Source of the DNA: Georgenia sp. EYE_87
GTDB lineage: Bacteria > Actinomycetota > Actinomycetes > Actinomycetales > Actinomycetaceae
Length of the DNA: 64,000 nucleotides
Assembly: GCF_023148685.1 (NCBI RefSeq)
Contig: NZ_JAHXNL010000005.1
Span: forward strand, 184,918-248,917
Direction: 5' to 3'
The notes under the pieces are model-generated. The model saw nothing but the letters and a program-made list of their open reading frames with translations, did not search any database and was not told where the DNA came from. The first letter of the stretch is position 1. Every line of letters begins with the position of its first letter. This document shows positions 42,975-51,294 of this stretch, piece by piece. The position numbers and the translations under genes are program-made.

Positions 42975-44230
42975 CGGTCGCGTCCTTCCTTCGGCAGCTG
43001 GCGCCGCAGGTATCTGTCGTGCCCGGCCCACAGGTCTGGGCGGGAGAAGTGGGTGCTGGCCCAGCGGCGGCCGGCGGCGCCCATGCGCCGGGCCAACACC
43101 GGGTCGTGGTGGACGGCGCGCAGCGCCCGGGCCAGCTCGGCGGCGTCCCCGGGCGGGACGAGCAGGCCGGTCTCGCCGTCGGCGATGCTGTCGACCGCGC
43201 CGGTGGCCGTGGTGGTGACCACGGGGATCTCCATGGCCGCCGCCTCCAGGCACACGTTGGGCATGCCCTCGCGCAGGGTGGGCAGACACAGCACGTCCAT
43301 AAGGCGGTAGTACGGGCGCGGGTCCTCGACGCGGCCGGCCCGGTGCACGTGGTGCACGGTGAAGGGGTCGTAGCCGGCGGCGTCGTCCTCGCCGACGACG
43401 AGCAGGCACGCCCGCACGCCCTCCTCCGCCAGGATCCGCATGGCCGCGTCAAGCGTGTCGAGGCCCTTGTCCGGGGTGATCCGCCCGACGTACCCCACCA
43501 CGAACCGGTCCGGCTCGAGCCGCGCGGCCCGGGCGGCCTGCCGCACCTCGGAGAGGCGCACGAGCGAGGGGTCGAAGTGCTGGGTGTCGACGCCGGAGGA
43601 GCTGCCGCGGCCGATCATGTCCACCGGCCGCCGCCCGGCGAGGCCGCCGTCGGCGAACTCGGCGGACAGGCTCGCGCTGACCGAGAGGACCCGGGTGGCC
43701 GCCCGGGCGGTGGCCTTCTCGGTCAGGGTGAGCACCCGGCGCAGCAGCCCCGTGGTGGTCTCCAGGCGCAGGCCCCACAGGTGGTAGACGCGCACCGGGA
43801 CCCCGGTCAGCCGGGCGGCCACGAGCCCGAGCAGCGCGGCCTTCGGGGTGGCGGCGAGCACCGCGTCGGGGCGCAGCCGCCGCAGCAGCCGCACCCACGC
43901 CGCCAGGGCGCGGGCGTCGGCGACGGGGCTGGGGTCGCGCTGCATCGGCACGGCGTGCGCGCCGCCGACCACCTCGCCGAGCGCCTCGAGGTCGGCGCCC
44001 GGCCCCGACACGACGTGCACGTCCCAGCCCGCCCGCTGCAGGTGCTCCGGGAAGCCCCGCATCAGCGGGAGGGAGCCGGCGCTGGTCACCGTCAGGACCA
44101 GGCGCGGGCGCCGGGACGACGACGCCGCGGGGGCGGGCCCGGGTCCGCCGTCGGGCGAGCGACGGGCGGCCACGAGGGTCCGCCGGGCGGGCCGGACGGG
44201 GCGGCCGACCGGCTCGAGGGTCCTAGACAT
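42971..44230 (-). CDS. GT4-family glycosyltransferase
   Basis: This 419-residue GT-B enzyme has a Pro/Arg-rich N-terminal extension (1-45), then RLVLTVTSAGSLPLMRGFPE and the C-terminal nucleotide-binding half with FVVGYVGRITPDKGLDTL, MDVLCLPTLREGMPNVCLEA (EX7E region) and ADGETGLLVPPGD. It should add the next sugar to the lipid-linked repeat unit on the cytosolic side. It overlaps the sugar transferase by 8 bp and the aminotransferase by ATGA. Confidence 0.88.
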   Translation of the reverse strand: MSRTLEPVGRPVRPARRTLVAARRSPDGGPGPAPAASSSRRPRLVLTVTSAGSLPLMRGFPEHLQRAGWDVHVVSGPGADLEALGEVVGGAHAVPMQRDPSPVADARALAAWVRLLRRLRPDAVLAATPKAALLGLVAARLTGVPVRVYHLWGLRLETTTGLLRRVLTLTEKATARAATRVLSVSASLSAEFADGGLAGRRPVDMIGRGSSSGVDTQHFDPSLVRLSEVRQAARAARLEPDRFVVGYVGRITPDKGLDTLDAAMRILAEEGVRACLLVVGEDDAAGYDPFTVHHVHRAGRVEDPRPYYRLMDVLCLPTLREGMPNVCLEAAAMEIPVVTTTATGAVDSIADGETGLLVPPGDAAELARALRAVHHDPVLARRMGAAGRRWASTHFSRPDLWAGHDRYLRRQLPKEGRDR

Positions 44231-44867
44231 CGGCGCTCCCGGTGAAGCTCGGCATGATGGCCGACCCCTCGGGCGTGGTCCCGGACCGGGACAGCACGAC
44301 GGCGACGGTGCGGGCGAGGATGCGCAGGTCCAGCAGCAGCGAGCGGGTCTCGACGTAGCGCACGTCGAGCTCGAGCCGCTCCCCCCAGTCCAGGGCGTTG
44401 CGGCCGCTGACCTGGGCGAGGCCGGTGATGCCCGGCCGGACCTCGTGGCGGCGGGCCTGCCGCGGGGAGTAGAGCGGGAGGTAGTGGGTGCGCAGCGGGC
44501 GCGGGCCGACGAGGCTCATGTCGCCGCGCAGGACGTTCCACAGCGTCGGCAGCTCGTCCAGGCTGGTGGCGCGCAGGGCCTCGCCGAAGGGGGTGAGGCG
44601 CGCGGCGTCGTCGTCCTCGGGCCCGCCGGCCGCGTCGCGCATGCTGCGGAACTTCACCAGCGTGAAGATCTCGCCGTCGCGGCCCGGGCGGTCCTGCCGG
44701 AACAGCACCGGGCTGCCGAGGTCGCGCCGCACGAGGACGGCGACGACCGCCATCACGGGCGCGGCGGCCGCGAGCGCGACGGCGGCGACCCCGACGTCGA
44801 TGGCGCGCTTGGCGCCGTCGTACGCCCGGGCGGGCCGCAGGTCAGGCGCTGAGCGGGACTTCAGCAT
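44223..44867 (-). CDS. Short polyprenyl-phosphate sugar-1-phosphate transferase (PglC-like)
   Basis: The 214-residue protein is a minimal monotopic transferase: reentrant hydrophobic helix (about 22-47), LFRQDRPGRDGE, FTLVKFRSM, LPTLWNVLRGDMSLVGPRPL and RPGITGLAQVSGRN. This short form is PglC-like and transfers a phospho-sugar, such as di-N-acetylbacillosamine, to undecaprenyl phosphate. GGAGGAG lies four bases before the ATG. It overlaps the dehydratase 3' end by 26 bp. Confidence 0.9.
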   Translation of the reverse strand: MLKSRSAPDLRPARAYDGAKRAIDVGVAAVALAAAAPVMAVVAVLVRRDLGSPVLFRQDRPGRDGEIFTLVKFRSMRDAAGGPEDDDAARLTPFGEALRATSLDELPTLWNVLRGDMSLVGPRPLRTHYLPLYSPRQARRHEVRPGITGLAQVSGRNALDWGERLELDVRYVETRSLLLDLRILARTVAVVLSRSGTTPEGSAIMPSFTGSADV

Positions 44868-46635
44868 GACGCTCCTCCGGCTCGGGCGCGAGGCGCAGCA
44901 GGGTCAGGTCGGCGCGGGCGGTGGCCAGGTGGTCCGGGTCGATGGACGGCACGTCGACCACCGCGATCGCCGGGTGCTCGGAGCGGCTGTGGTGCTCCAC
45001 CGGGGAGAAGAGGTCCTCGTGGAGCTTCTCGCCGGGGCGCATGCCGGTGAAGACGATCTCCACGTCCCGGCCGGACTGGGCGATCATCCGGCGGGCGACG
45101 TCGACGATCCTGACCGGCTCCCCCATGTCCAGCACGAGCACCTGACCGTCGTGGCCGATGGCGGCGGCCTGGACGACCAGCTCGCACGCCTCCGGGATGG
45201 TCATGAAGTACCGGGAGACCGCCGGGTCGGTGACCGTCACCGGGCCGCCCCGGGCGATCTGCTCGCGGAAGGTGTGCAGCACCGACCCCCGGGAGCCGAG
45301 CACGTTGCCGAAGCGCACCGAGACGAACGTGCCGTCGTGGTGCTCGGCGTACCAGGCGGTCAGCCGCTCGGCGAGGCGCTTGGTCATGCCCAGCACGCTC
45401 TTGGCGTCCGCCGCCTTGTCGGTCGAGATGTTCACGAACCGCTCGACGCCGAACTCGGCGGCCAGCTGCAGCACGTTGCGTGTGCCGAGCACGTTGGTCT
45501 TCCAGCCCTCGTCGGGGTACTGCTCGAGCATCGGCAGGTGCTTGAGCGCCGCCGCGTGGAAGACCACCTCGGGACGGTGGGTCGCGAAGACGCGCCGGAG
45601 GGCCTCCTGGTCGCGGATGTCGCAGAGGACGACGTCTGGGGTGTCGAGCAGCGCGTGGCCGTAGATCGACAGCTGCACCCCGTGCAGCCCCGACTCGTCA
45701 CGGTCGAGCATGATCAGGCTGGCCGGGCCGAACCGGTGGACCTGCCGGGCCAGCTCGGAGCCGATGGAGCCGCCGGCGCCCGTGATGAGGACCCGCCGGC
45801 CGGCCAGGTGGTCGGCGATCCGCTCGACGTCGGTGTCGACCTGGCGCCGGCCGAGCAGGTCGGCGATGTCGAGGTCGCGGACGTCCCCGAGCTGCACCGG
45901 CCGCGCGATCATCTCGCGCACCGGCGGCAGGGTGAGGAACTTCAGGCCCGCCGCGGTCACCTCGTCGGAGACGCGCCGCACCAGCTCGGAGCCGGCGGAC
46001 GGGATGGCCAGGATCACGGTGGTGGCGCCGGCCTCGCGGGCCCGGTCCACGAGCTGGGCCCCGGTGCCGATCACCCGGCAGCCGTGGAGGACCAGGTGAC
46101 GCTTGAGCCGGTCGTCGTCGACCAGCCCGACCACGTGGTAGCCGACCGCCCGGTCCTCGGCGATGAGCCGCACCAGCTGCGAGCCGGCGTCGCCGGCGCC
46201 GTAGACGACGACTCGCTCGCACGAGGGCGCGGGGGCCCGCTCGCGGTCGTGGTGCGCCCGGTAGGCGCCCCGCCCCAGCACCATCGACAGCAGCGCGAGC
46301 GGCGGGCAGAGCACCGAGAGCGCCACGGCGACCGACTCCAGGCCGTGGACGGAGAGGGAGAAGAGCGCGAGCGCGACCGCCACCAGGCCGGTGGCCAGGG
46401 CCAGGCCCACGTTCTCGTCGAACGTGGCGAAGCGGTACCGGCCCAGGTAGAGCTTGAGCGCCAGGCCGACGAGCACCTGCAGCACGCAAGCGGCGAGGAC
46501 GTAGCTGCCCACGATCCCCCACTGGTGCGCGGAGAGGTGCCAGTTGGCCACGCCGGTGACCATGCCGGCCGCGATGATCCAGCTGGCCGCGTCCCAGGCG
46601 AGCCGGGGGAGTCGGGTACTGAGGAAAGTCGGCAT
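44842..46635 (-). CDS. UDP-sugar 4,6-dehydratase, membrane-bound (PglF/CapD-like)
   Basis: This 597-residue protein has four membrane helices (about 12-120), a first Rossmann domain (VVVYGAGDAGSQLVRLI), and a catalytic SDR domain with VLITGAGGSIGSELARQV, VFHAAALKHLPMLE, STDKAADAKSVLGMTKR (the Met/Thr-Lys active site of the FlaA1/PglF group) and a VSVRFGNVLGSRGSV strand. It should convert UDP-GlcNAc to the 4-keto-6-deoxy sugar used by the aminotransferase. GAAGGA lies seven bases before the ATG. It is the first gene of the polysaccharide operon. Confidence 0.9.
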   Translation of the reverse strand: MPTFLSTRLPRLAWDAASWIIAAGMVTGVANWHLSAHQWGIVGSYVLAACVLQVLVGLALKLYLGRYRFATFDENVGLALATGLVAVALALFSLSVHGLESVAVALSVLCPPLALLSMVLGRGAYRAHHDRERAPAPSCERVVVYGAGDAGSQLVRLIAEDRAVGYHVVGLVDDDRLKRHLVLHGCRVIGTGAQLVDRAREAGATTVILAIPSAGSELVRRVSDEVTAAGLKFLTLPPVREMIARPVQLGDVRDLDIADLLGRRQVDTDVERIADHLAGRRVLITGAGGSIGSELARQVHRFGPASLIMLDRDESGLHGVQLSIYGHALLDTPDVVLCDIRDQEALRRVFATHRPEVVFHAAALKHLPMLEQYPDEGWKTNVLGTRNVLQLAAEFGVERFVNISTDKAADAKSVLGMTKRLAERLTAWYAEHHDGTFVSVRFGNVLGSRGSVLHTFREQIARGGPVTVTDPAVSRYFMTIPEACELVVQAAAIGHDGQVLVLDMGEPVRIVDVARRMIAQSGRDVEIVFTGMRPGEKLHEDLFSPVEHHSRSEHPAIAVVDVPSIDPDHLATARADLTLLRLAPEPEERHAEVPLSA

Positions 46636-46914
46636 GAGGACGTCCTTCGAGATCGGCAGGGCTCTCGCCCGGTCGGTCCCCCCGACGTCTTCATTGAAGA
46701 CCGGCCCATGGGGAAGCTCCACCGCCTTCACGGATGATCGGAGGTGGCCCCCATCGCGTCCCCGTCACCCTGTGGGGGTGAGGGGGACCAGACCCCACCC
46801 CGGGCGAGGGTGACCGGGTCCGGGGTGCGACGCGCGAGGGCGGCTCGACGTCGGGCGATCCCTGCCAGGCCTACCCTGCGCCTCACCCTCGACGGCGGTG
46901 CCTCACCCTCGTCC

Positions 46915-46985
46915 GCGTCACAGCGGCCGCGTCACCGCGGACGCGTCACCGCGGACGCGTCACCGCGGCCAGCGTCACCGCGGCC
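46915..46985. repeat. 14-bp tandem repeat, five units
   Basis: GCGTCACCGCGGAC-type units start at 46915, 46929, 46943, 46957 and 46972; one spacer has an extra base. The first, fourth and fifth end in CC rather than AC. Confidence 0.88.
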
Positions 46986-47142
46986 GGGGCGCGGCGGCCC
47001 GGACGGGCCGGACGGGCCGGATCCGCGTACACCTCGCCAGGCTGGCCTACGCACACGGCCTCCGGGATCGAGGCGGGTGCCAACGAGATCGAGGTTCTGG
47101 TGAGAAACGGGCGCCGAACTAACCAGAAACGCGACCTCGTCA

Positions 47143-47250
47143 GGCTGCGCCGGCCATCGCACGGACGGGAGCCGCACGGCGGTGCGACCTGGCCGTCGCG
47201 CGAGGGCACCGCTCGTCGGCTGCGCCGGCCGCCGCACCGACCGGTGCCGC
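47143..47250. repeat. Imperfect direct repeat with 75-bp offset
   Basis: Two copies begin with GGCTGCGCCGGCC at 47143 and 47218 and stay similar for about 33 bp (CGCAC-GAC-GG-GCCGC). They lie just downstream of the flippase gene in its transcript. Confidence 0.6.
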
Positions 47251-47265
47251 TCGCCCGGCCGGCGG

Positions 47266-48426
47266 TCAGCGCCCGCGCGTGCCGTGCAGCCCGATCCACA
47301 TCCAGACCGCACCGAACGTCATGGTCGCCATCGCGTAGCCCCAGATCGCGCCGCTCAGGCCGCCGACGATCCAGCCGAGCACCGGCCCCAGCAGCGCGAG
47401 GACGGTCTCCACCAGGCGGCCGGACCACAGCGCGGCCCGGCCGGTGTGGAAGCGCACGACCATGTAGTAGAACTCGCCGATGACGTTGCCGGCCACGTAC
47501 AGGCCGGCGGGGATCGCGTACGGGCCGATCTCGGAGATGACGCCGAGCGGCAGCGGCACGAGCTCGATCCACACCAGCGCGAGCGCGGCGGCCGTGCCGA
47601 AGAAGGCGGCCCCGCCCAGCACGGCGCCGACGAGCGGGACCGAGTGCAGGCGGGAACGGGTCATGCCCGCGATGACCGGGCGCAGCGGCGAGAGCACCAG
47701 CCGCGCCGGCGCGGACACGTTGGACACCGCCCGGTACAGGCCGAACTGGTGCAGGCTCATCGGGAAGAAGAGCAGGTACGGGGTGCCGATGGAGCCGACG
47801 TTCATCATCGTGGCGTCGGCGATCAGCGTCTTGATGGCGTGCTGGTGCTCCGCCATCCACCGCCGCACCCGGCCCGGGTGCCCGACGACCGGGCGGACCA
47901 CCCCGAGGGTGCCGCCCGCCGCGCCCCCCGCCCACGCGAGGAGCAGGCTCACCAGGCCGTGCTGGTCGGTGAGGTAGCCCGCGGCCCACCCGGCGAGGAA
48001 CCCCACCACCACCATGACGTCCCCGGCCAGCACGCGCCCCCACCGGTCGCGGTGCGCCTGGTAGAAGCGTCCGCCGTCGTAGTAGATCATCAGGGCCGCG
48101 CCGACCCCGGCGATCGCGGTGACGGCCGGGTCGAGCGTGGTCAGCTCGGCGACGACGGCGACGGCGGCGCCGCACAGCAGCGCCACCCAGGCCAGGGAGT
48201 TGCCGTAGTCGGCCCAGCGCGCGAGCTGCCCGCCGGTCCGGGCCGTGACGATCCAGGCGTCGCACACCGTGGAGAAGACGACGGAGATCCCCAGCACGTA
48301 GGTCAGGTACAGCGCGGAGAAGTGCCCGTAGTCGGCAGCCTCCAGGGTGGCGAGCCCGACCAGTTGCGGCAGGAGCGAGCCGACCGCGTGCACGCCCGTG
48401 GAGACCACCACGCGTGTGCGGGACAT
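47266..48426 (-). CDS. Polysaccharide flippase-like membrane protein
   Basis: The 386-residue protein has about 11 to 12 hydrophobic helices and the Wzx/MATE-like layout, from VVVSTGVHAVGSLLPQLVG through YVLGISVVFSTVCDAW to the C-terminal IPAGLYVAGNVIGEFYYM. It is somewhat shorter than typical Wzx (420-500). It likely moves lipid-linked sugar units across the membrane; the neighbouring polysaccharide operon lacks another flippase. GAGGT precedes the ATG at 48426. It is divergent from the PaaK-like gene at 48617. Confidence 0.78.
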   Translation of the reverse strand: MSRTRVVVSTGVHAVGSLLPQLVGLATLEAADYGHFSALYLTYVLGISVVFSTVCDAWIVTARTGGQLARWADYGNSLAWVALLCGAAVAVVAELTTLDPAVTAIAGVGAALMIYYDGGRFYQAHRDRWGRVLAGDVMVVVGFLAGWAAGYLTDQHGLVSLLLAWAGGAAGGTLGVVRPVVGHPGRVRRWMAEHQHAIKTLIADATMMNVGSIGTPYLLFFPMSLHQFGLYRAVSNVSAPARLVLSPLRPVIAGMTRSRLHSVPLVGAVLGGAAFFGTAAALALVWIELVPLPLGVISEIGPYAIPAGLYVAGNVIGEFYYMVVRFHTGRAALWSGRLVETVLALLGPVLGWIVGGLSGAIWGYAMATMTFGAVWMWIGLHGTRGR

Positions 48427-48616
48427 CCGGCCACCTCGAATCGCCCTGGCTCCCGATGGCCACGGCCCGCCGAACGCTACACGGCCCGCCCCCGGCCACG
48501 GCGGCGAACGGCCGACCGATCGGCGCCGGCTCCGCCGTCGGGCAAACGCTCCCTCGCCCGGCCGCCCCGCTGCTAGCGTGAACGCCACGGCCGGGGGGCC
48601 CTGCAGAGAGGTACCG

Positions 48617-49927
48617 ATGAGCGCACCTGCCCTCGTCCGCCGGCACGCCTTCTGGGCGCTCGACCGCGCCCGGGGCGGCTCCCTCGCCAGATCCGTGGCC
48701 GACGTCGAGGCCCAGTTCGCCGCACCGCACACCCCCGCCGCACGCGCCGCGCGCCGGGCCCGGCTCAGCCGGATCCTCCACCACGCCGCCCGCACCACCC
48801 GGTTCCACGCCGCCCACGACCCGGCCGAGCTCGCCTCCTTCCCTGTGGTGGACAAGGCGACGTACCGCGAGCACGGCGCCGCCATGCGCTCCCCCGGCCT
48901 CCCCGACCGTCAGCTCCACCGGCACCGCACGTCGGGCTCGACGGGCACCCCGTTCGAGGCGGTGTGGGACGACGTCAAGGCGCGGCGCAACCAGGCCGAC
49001 GCGATCGCTCTCGCCCGCCGGGCGGGGTACGAGGTGGGGATGCCGCTGCTGTACCTGCGCGCCTGGCGGGGCCAGTACGGCGGGGGCGCCCTGCAGAGGT
49101 GGGCGCGGGCGGTCGTGCCGGTGGAGGTCCTCGGTCTCGACGAGGCCCGGGCGCGGGCGGTTCTCGCCGGGATCCGGAGGGGCGGCCGGCCGGTCGCGCT
49201 GCTGGGCTACGGCTCGGCGCTCGCGGAGCTGTGCCGGGCGCTCGACGCCGGCGCCCCGGCGGTCGACGACCTGGTCTCCGCCGTCGTCGCCGTCGGGGAG
49301 GCGCCCACCGAGTACCTGCGGGCCGCCGTGCCGCGTCACTTCGGGCGCCCGCTGGTCGCCCGCTACTCCAACACCGAGAACGGCCTGATCGCGCAGGGGG
49401 ACGGTTCGACGGCGTACCGCGTCAACGTGGCCAGCTACGTCGTCGAGGTGCTGCGGCGGGGCAGCGACGAGCCGGCCGCCCCCGGTGAGACGGGCCGGAT
49501 CGTGCTGACCGACCTGTTCAACCGCGCCATGCCCTTCATCCGCTACGACACCGGGGACCTCGGCAGCTTCGCCGTCGACGAGAACGGCGCGGTCGACGAC
49601 GCGGTCCTGGTCACCGTCGCCGGCCGGGTGCTCGACGTGGTCACCGACACCCGCGGCCGCCCCGTCAACCCCATGGCGACGCCGGAGCTGGAGAGCTACG
49701 CCGACGTCCGGCAGTTCCAGCTCGCCCAGACCGGCCCGGGCCGCTACGAGGTCCGGCTCAACGCGCGGCCCGACGGCGGGCGCGACTCCCGGATCCGCGA
49801 GGAGTTCCGCGGCGTGCTCGGGCGGGACGCGGACGTGCGGGTCGTCCACGTCGACGGCGTCCCGCTGCTGGACTCCGGGAAGCGCCGCATGATCGTGAAC
49901 GAGTGGCACGCCGAGTCTCGCAGGTGA
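48617..49927 (+). CDS. PaaK/CapK-like adenylate-forming enzyme (1)
   Basis: The 436-residue protein resembles phenylacetate-CoA ligase/CapK-type enzymes: the P-loop TSGSTGTPFEAVWDD (near residue 105), VARYSNTENG, the YRVNVASYVVEVLRRG segment, a FIRYDTGDLG motif that closes the adenylation site, and a C-terminal SGKRRMIVN. Members activate a carboxylate with ATP; those in capsule clusters are thought to modify the polysaccharide or precursor. The substrate is unknown. Start ATG at 48617 follows GAGAGG. A paralogue lies at 51295. Confidence 0.83.
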   Translation: MSAPALVRRHAFWALDRARGGSLARSVADVEAQFAAPHTPAARAARRARLSRILHHAARTTRFHAAHDPAELASFPVVDKATYREHGAAMRSPGLPDRQLHRHRTSGSTGTPFEAVWDDVKARRNQADAIALARRAGYEVGMPLLYLRAWRGQYGGGALQRWARAVVPVEVLGLDEARARAVLAGIRRGGRPVALLGYGSALAELCRALDAGAPAVDDLVSAVVAVGEAPTEYLRAAVPRHFGRPLVARYSNTENGLIAQGDGSTAYRVNVASYVVEVLRRGSDEPAAPGETGRIVLTDLFNRAMPFIRYDTGDLGSFAVDENGAVDDAVLVTVAGRVLDVVTDTRGRPVNPMATPELESYADVRQFQLAQTGPGRYEVRLNARPDGGRDSRIREEFRGVLGRDADVRVVHVDGVPLLDSGKRRMIVNEWHAESRR

Positions 49928-51171
49928 CCGGCGAAGGCTTGCCGCGGCGGGGACGGGCGCGGACCATGGACTCCATGGCCGGCCGGTGGAGCGGTGCCGT
50001 CCTGGCTCTCGCCGGGATCGCGGTGGTGGTGACGAACGTCGCCCTGCCGCGCCTCACGCCGGGGTCCGAGGTGGGGCCCGTCGTCGAGCGTCCGGCGGCG
50101 GAGCCCGGCACGGCCGCGGAGGCCCGCCCGGCCGCGGCCGGCCCGCGCCTGGTCAAGTACGGCCAGGACATCCCGAGCCCCGGCCAGGTGGCCGAGGCCG
50201 CGGACCGCTACGACGCCCTGCCCTTCGACGGCATCGTCATGCGCACCCCCGAGTCGGCCGACGTCTTCTCCCCCCGCCGGGTCGAGCACGCCCCGCTGCT
50301 CGCGCAGGTCTCCGCGCTCCCGGCCGACCTGCGGATGCGGGACAACTGGGTACGCATCACCCTCCACGACGAGCTCGACTGGTCCGACGACGCGCTGTGG
50401 CGCACCATCGCCGCGAACGCGGGCACGATGGCACGCACCATGCGCGAGAGCGGCCGGCCGTACGCGGGGATCTGGTTCGACAACGAGTGGTACGGCGAGG
50501 GCAGCTCGCCGTGGGACTACGGGACCAGCACCCGGGCGTGGACGCCGTCGGACGACGAGGGCGCGACGCCGGGCCTCTCCCCCGAGGAGGCGGCCGCGCT
50601 CGCGCGCAGCCGCGGGGCGGAGGTCATGGCCGCGATGACCGCGGGCTGGCCGGACCTGAAGGTCATGGTGCTGTTCGGGCCGTGGGTCTCCGAGCCGTCG
50701 ACGTACGAGGCGCTGACCGGCGCGGGCCTGCCCTACAACGACATCTCCTGGGTCAACGAGCTGTCCGGGCCGTTCTTCGCGGGCCTGGTCGACCGGCGCG
50801 GCCGGGCCACGGTGATCGACGGCGGCGAGTACTACGGCGCGCGCAGCCGCAGCGAGTACGCCGCGTTCGCCGACTGGCAGCGGCGCGGCTTCGTGCTCGC
50901 CGGCAGCCGCTCGGTGCCGGCGCCGCAGGCTCAGGACTACCAGCAGGGCGTCGCCTCGGCGCTGGCCGTGTACGACCGCGACCAGCAGGACGACTACGAC
51001 GTGCTCGACGCCGACACCCTCGAGGAGCTCACCCGGGACGCCCTGGCCGAGGCCACCGACTACGTCTGGCTCTACACCGAGGAGCACGAGTGGGGCGCCT
51101 CGCGCTCCATGAAGCCGCAGGTGCCGCAGGAGTACGTCGACGCGATCGAGGCCGCCGCGCGGCAGCGGTGA
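49924..51171 (+). CDS. Membrane-anchored extracytoplasmic protein of unknown function
   Basis: This protein (415 residues from GTG 49924) has an Arg-rich n-region and one signal-anchor helix (near 18-38, AVLALAGIAVVVTNVAL), then a globular domain with RLVKYGQDIPSPG, PFDGIVMRTPESADVF, YAGIWFDNEWYGEG, LKVMVLFGPW and ATVIDGGEYYGARS. The strand spacing and acidic residues (FDNEWYG, DGGEYYG) suggest a TIM-barrel glycoside-hydrolase-like fold, not assigned to a family. Start GTG 49924 overlaps the PaaK-like stop (GTGA); ATG 49966 is an alternative. Confidence 0.7.
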   Translation: MTGEGLPRRGRARTMDSMAGRWSGAVLALAGIAVVVTNVALPRLTPGSEVGPVVERPAAEPGTAAEARPAAAGPRLVKYGQDIPSPGQVAEAADRYDALPFDGIVMRTPESADVFSPRRVEHAPLLAQVSALPADLRMRDNWVRITLHDELDWSDDALWRTIAANAGTMARTMRESGRPYAGIWFDNEWYGEGSSPWDYGTSTRAWTPSDDEGATPGLSPEEAAALARSRGAEVMAAMTAGWPDLKVMVLFGPWVSEPSTYEALTGAGLPYNDISWVNELSGPFFAGLVDRRGRATVIDGGEYYGARSRSEYAAFADWQRRGFVLAGSRSVPAPQAQDYQQGVASALAVYDRDQQDDYDVLDADTLEELTRDALAEATDYVWLYTEEHEWGASRSMKPQVPQEYVDAIEAAARQR

Positions 51172-51294
51172 CCCCTGCGACCGGCGGGACCGGCGAGACC
51201 GCACGGCCCTCCAGGGACCACAGGGCTCTCCGATATCGGCCCGCGAGGCCCGCCGCCGTCGCTACCGTGGTACCCCCGCGAGCAGGAGTCGGAC

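Larger units (their letters stand above)
46636..47265. other. Repeat-rich intergenic region upstream of the polysaccharide operon
   Basis: No gene is supported in this 630-bp stretch, which lies upstream of the polysaccharide operon and downstream of the flippase gene. It contains the 14-bp tandem repeat (46915-46985), an inverted pair 47095-47101/47122-47128, and the direct repeat at 47143/47218. It presumably also holds the operon promoter, close to 46660-46760, but none could be assigned. Confidence 0.6.

Noticed and set aside
46915..46985. Possible CRISPR array
   Set aside because: Units are 14 bp and contiguous, with no unique spacers and no cas genes.
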